Shown piece after piece: positions 63,992-64,000 of a DNA stretch of 64,000 nucleotides. Numbering within the stretch: position 1 is the stretch's first letter; each line of letters starts with the position of its first letter. The notes beneath the pieces were generated by a model. The model saw only the letters and a program-made list of their open reading frames with translations, was not told the DNA's origin and did not search any database. Position numbers and translations under genes: made by a program. Origin of the DNA: JACPYM01 sp963699175 (GTDB lineage: Bacteria; Acidobacteriota; Blastocatellia; RBC074); NCBI GenBank assembly GCA_963699175.1, contig OY969418.1, positions 7,626,001-7,690,000 of the forward strand. Direction: 5' to 3'.

Positions 63992-64000
63992 CGCGAGTAA

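Overview
The window looks like a chromosomal segment from an Acidobacteriota bacterium, possibly Blastocatellia-like. The evidence is several protein types typical of that phylum: an Oar-like TonB-dependent receptor with an N-terminal carboxypeptidase-regulatory domain, a VWFA-related secreted protein, a secreted protein ending in a TIGR03437-type domain, a winged-helix/TPR regulator, and a Ser/Thr kinase fused to TolB/FlgO-like and TPR domains. Coding DNA is fairly GC-rich. AT-richer gene-poor islands lie at about 12.3-13.8 kb and 37.2-38.2 kb. I see no rRNA, tRNA, CRISPR array or complete transposase gene.

Layout. 0-3.7 kb: S41-like protease, ndk, a DUF2905 membrane protein and a secreted protein. 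4.0-9.3 kb: a tightly overlapping cluster of an FHA-GAF-sigma54 activator, a Ser/Thr kinase with TPRs and a MacB-type ABC ATPase. Its likely permease lies 6.3 kb further on (15.6-17.2 kb), beyond a beta-helix secreted protein, a small HTH protein and a winged-helix/TPR regulator. 17.8-22.2 kb: VWFA-related protein, OsmC-like protein, PLP decarboxylase and mnmA. 22.3-26.3 kb: a MoxR/CbbQ-type AAA+ ATPase with a large CbbO/NorD-like VWA protein. 26.4-33.4 kb: small envelope proteins, a membrane NTPase with 15 internalin-like LRRs, toxin-antitoxin-like small genes, and a DUF1080 protein. 33.6-37.1 kb: TonB-dependent receptor. 38.3-42.2 kb: metallophosphoesterase, DUF4127 protein and a secreted protein. 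42.2-48.7 kb, minus strand: purF, purM, DUF433, a VWA-less secreted protein, an S9 peptidase and purN. 48.9-53.9 kb: two enoyl-CoA hydratases and a beta-propeller/PHP secreted protein. 54.5-59.2 kb: one giant TIR-NACHT-pentapeptide-WD40 protein. 59.3-64 kb: an FG-GAP/Ig-like secreted protein and murQ.

The best candidates for an unusual system are two STAND-like proteins. One is the 1541-aa TIR/NACHT protein with 14 nearly identical WD40 repeats. The other is the 1016-aa membrane NTPase with 15 nearly identical LRRs. Both have sensor repeats kept almost identical at DNA level, as in fungal NLRs with high internal repeat conservation. The second theme is a set of intergenic palindromes: two ~245-bp MITE-like copies with matching ends (17.5 and 54.1 kb), heptamer-periodic hairpins, and several long stem-loops filling gaps between genes. 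The third is a phospho-signalling cluster in which an FHA protein, a kinase and an ABC ATPase overlap by 4 nt each, preceded by two copies of a 15-bp dyad flanking a sigma54-like promoter.
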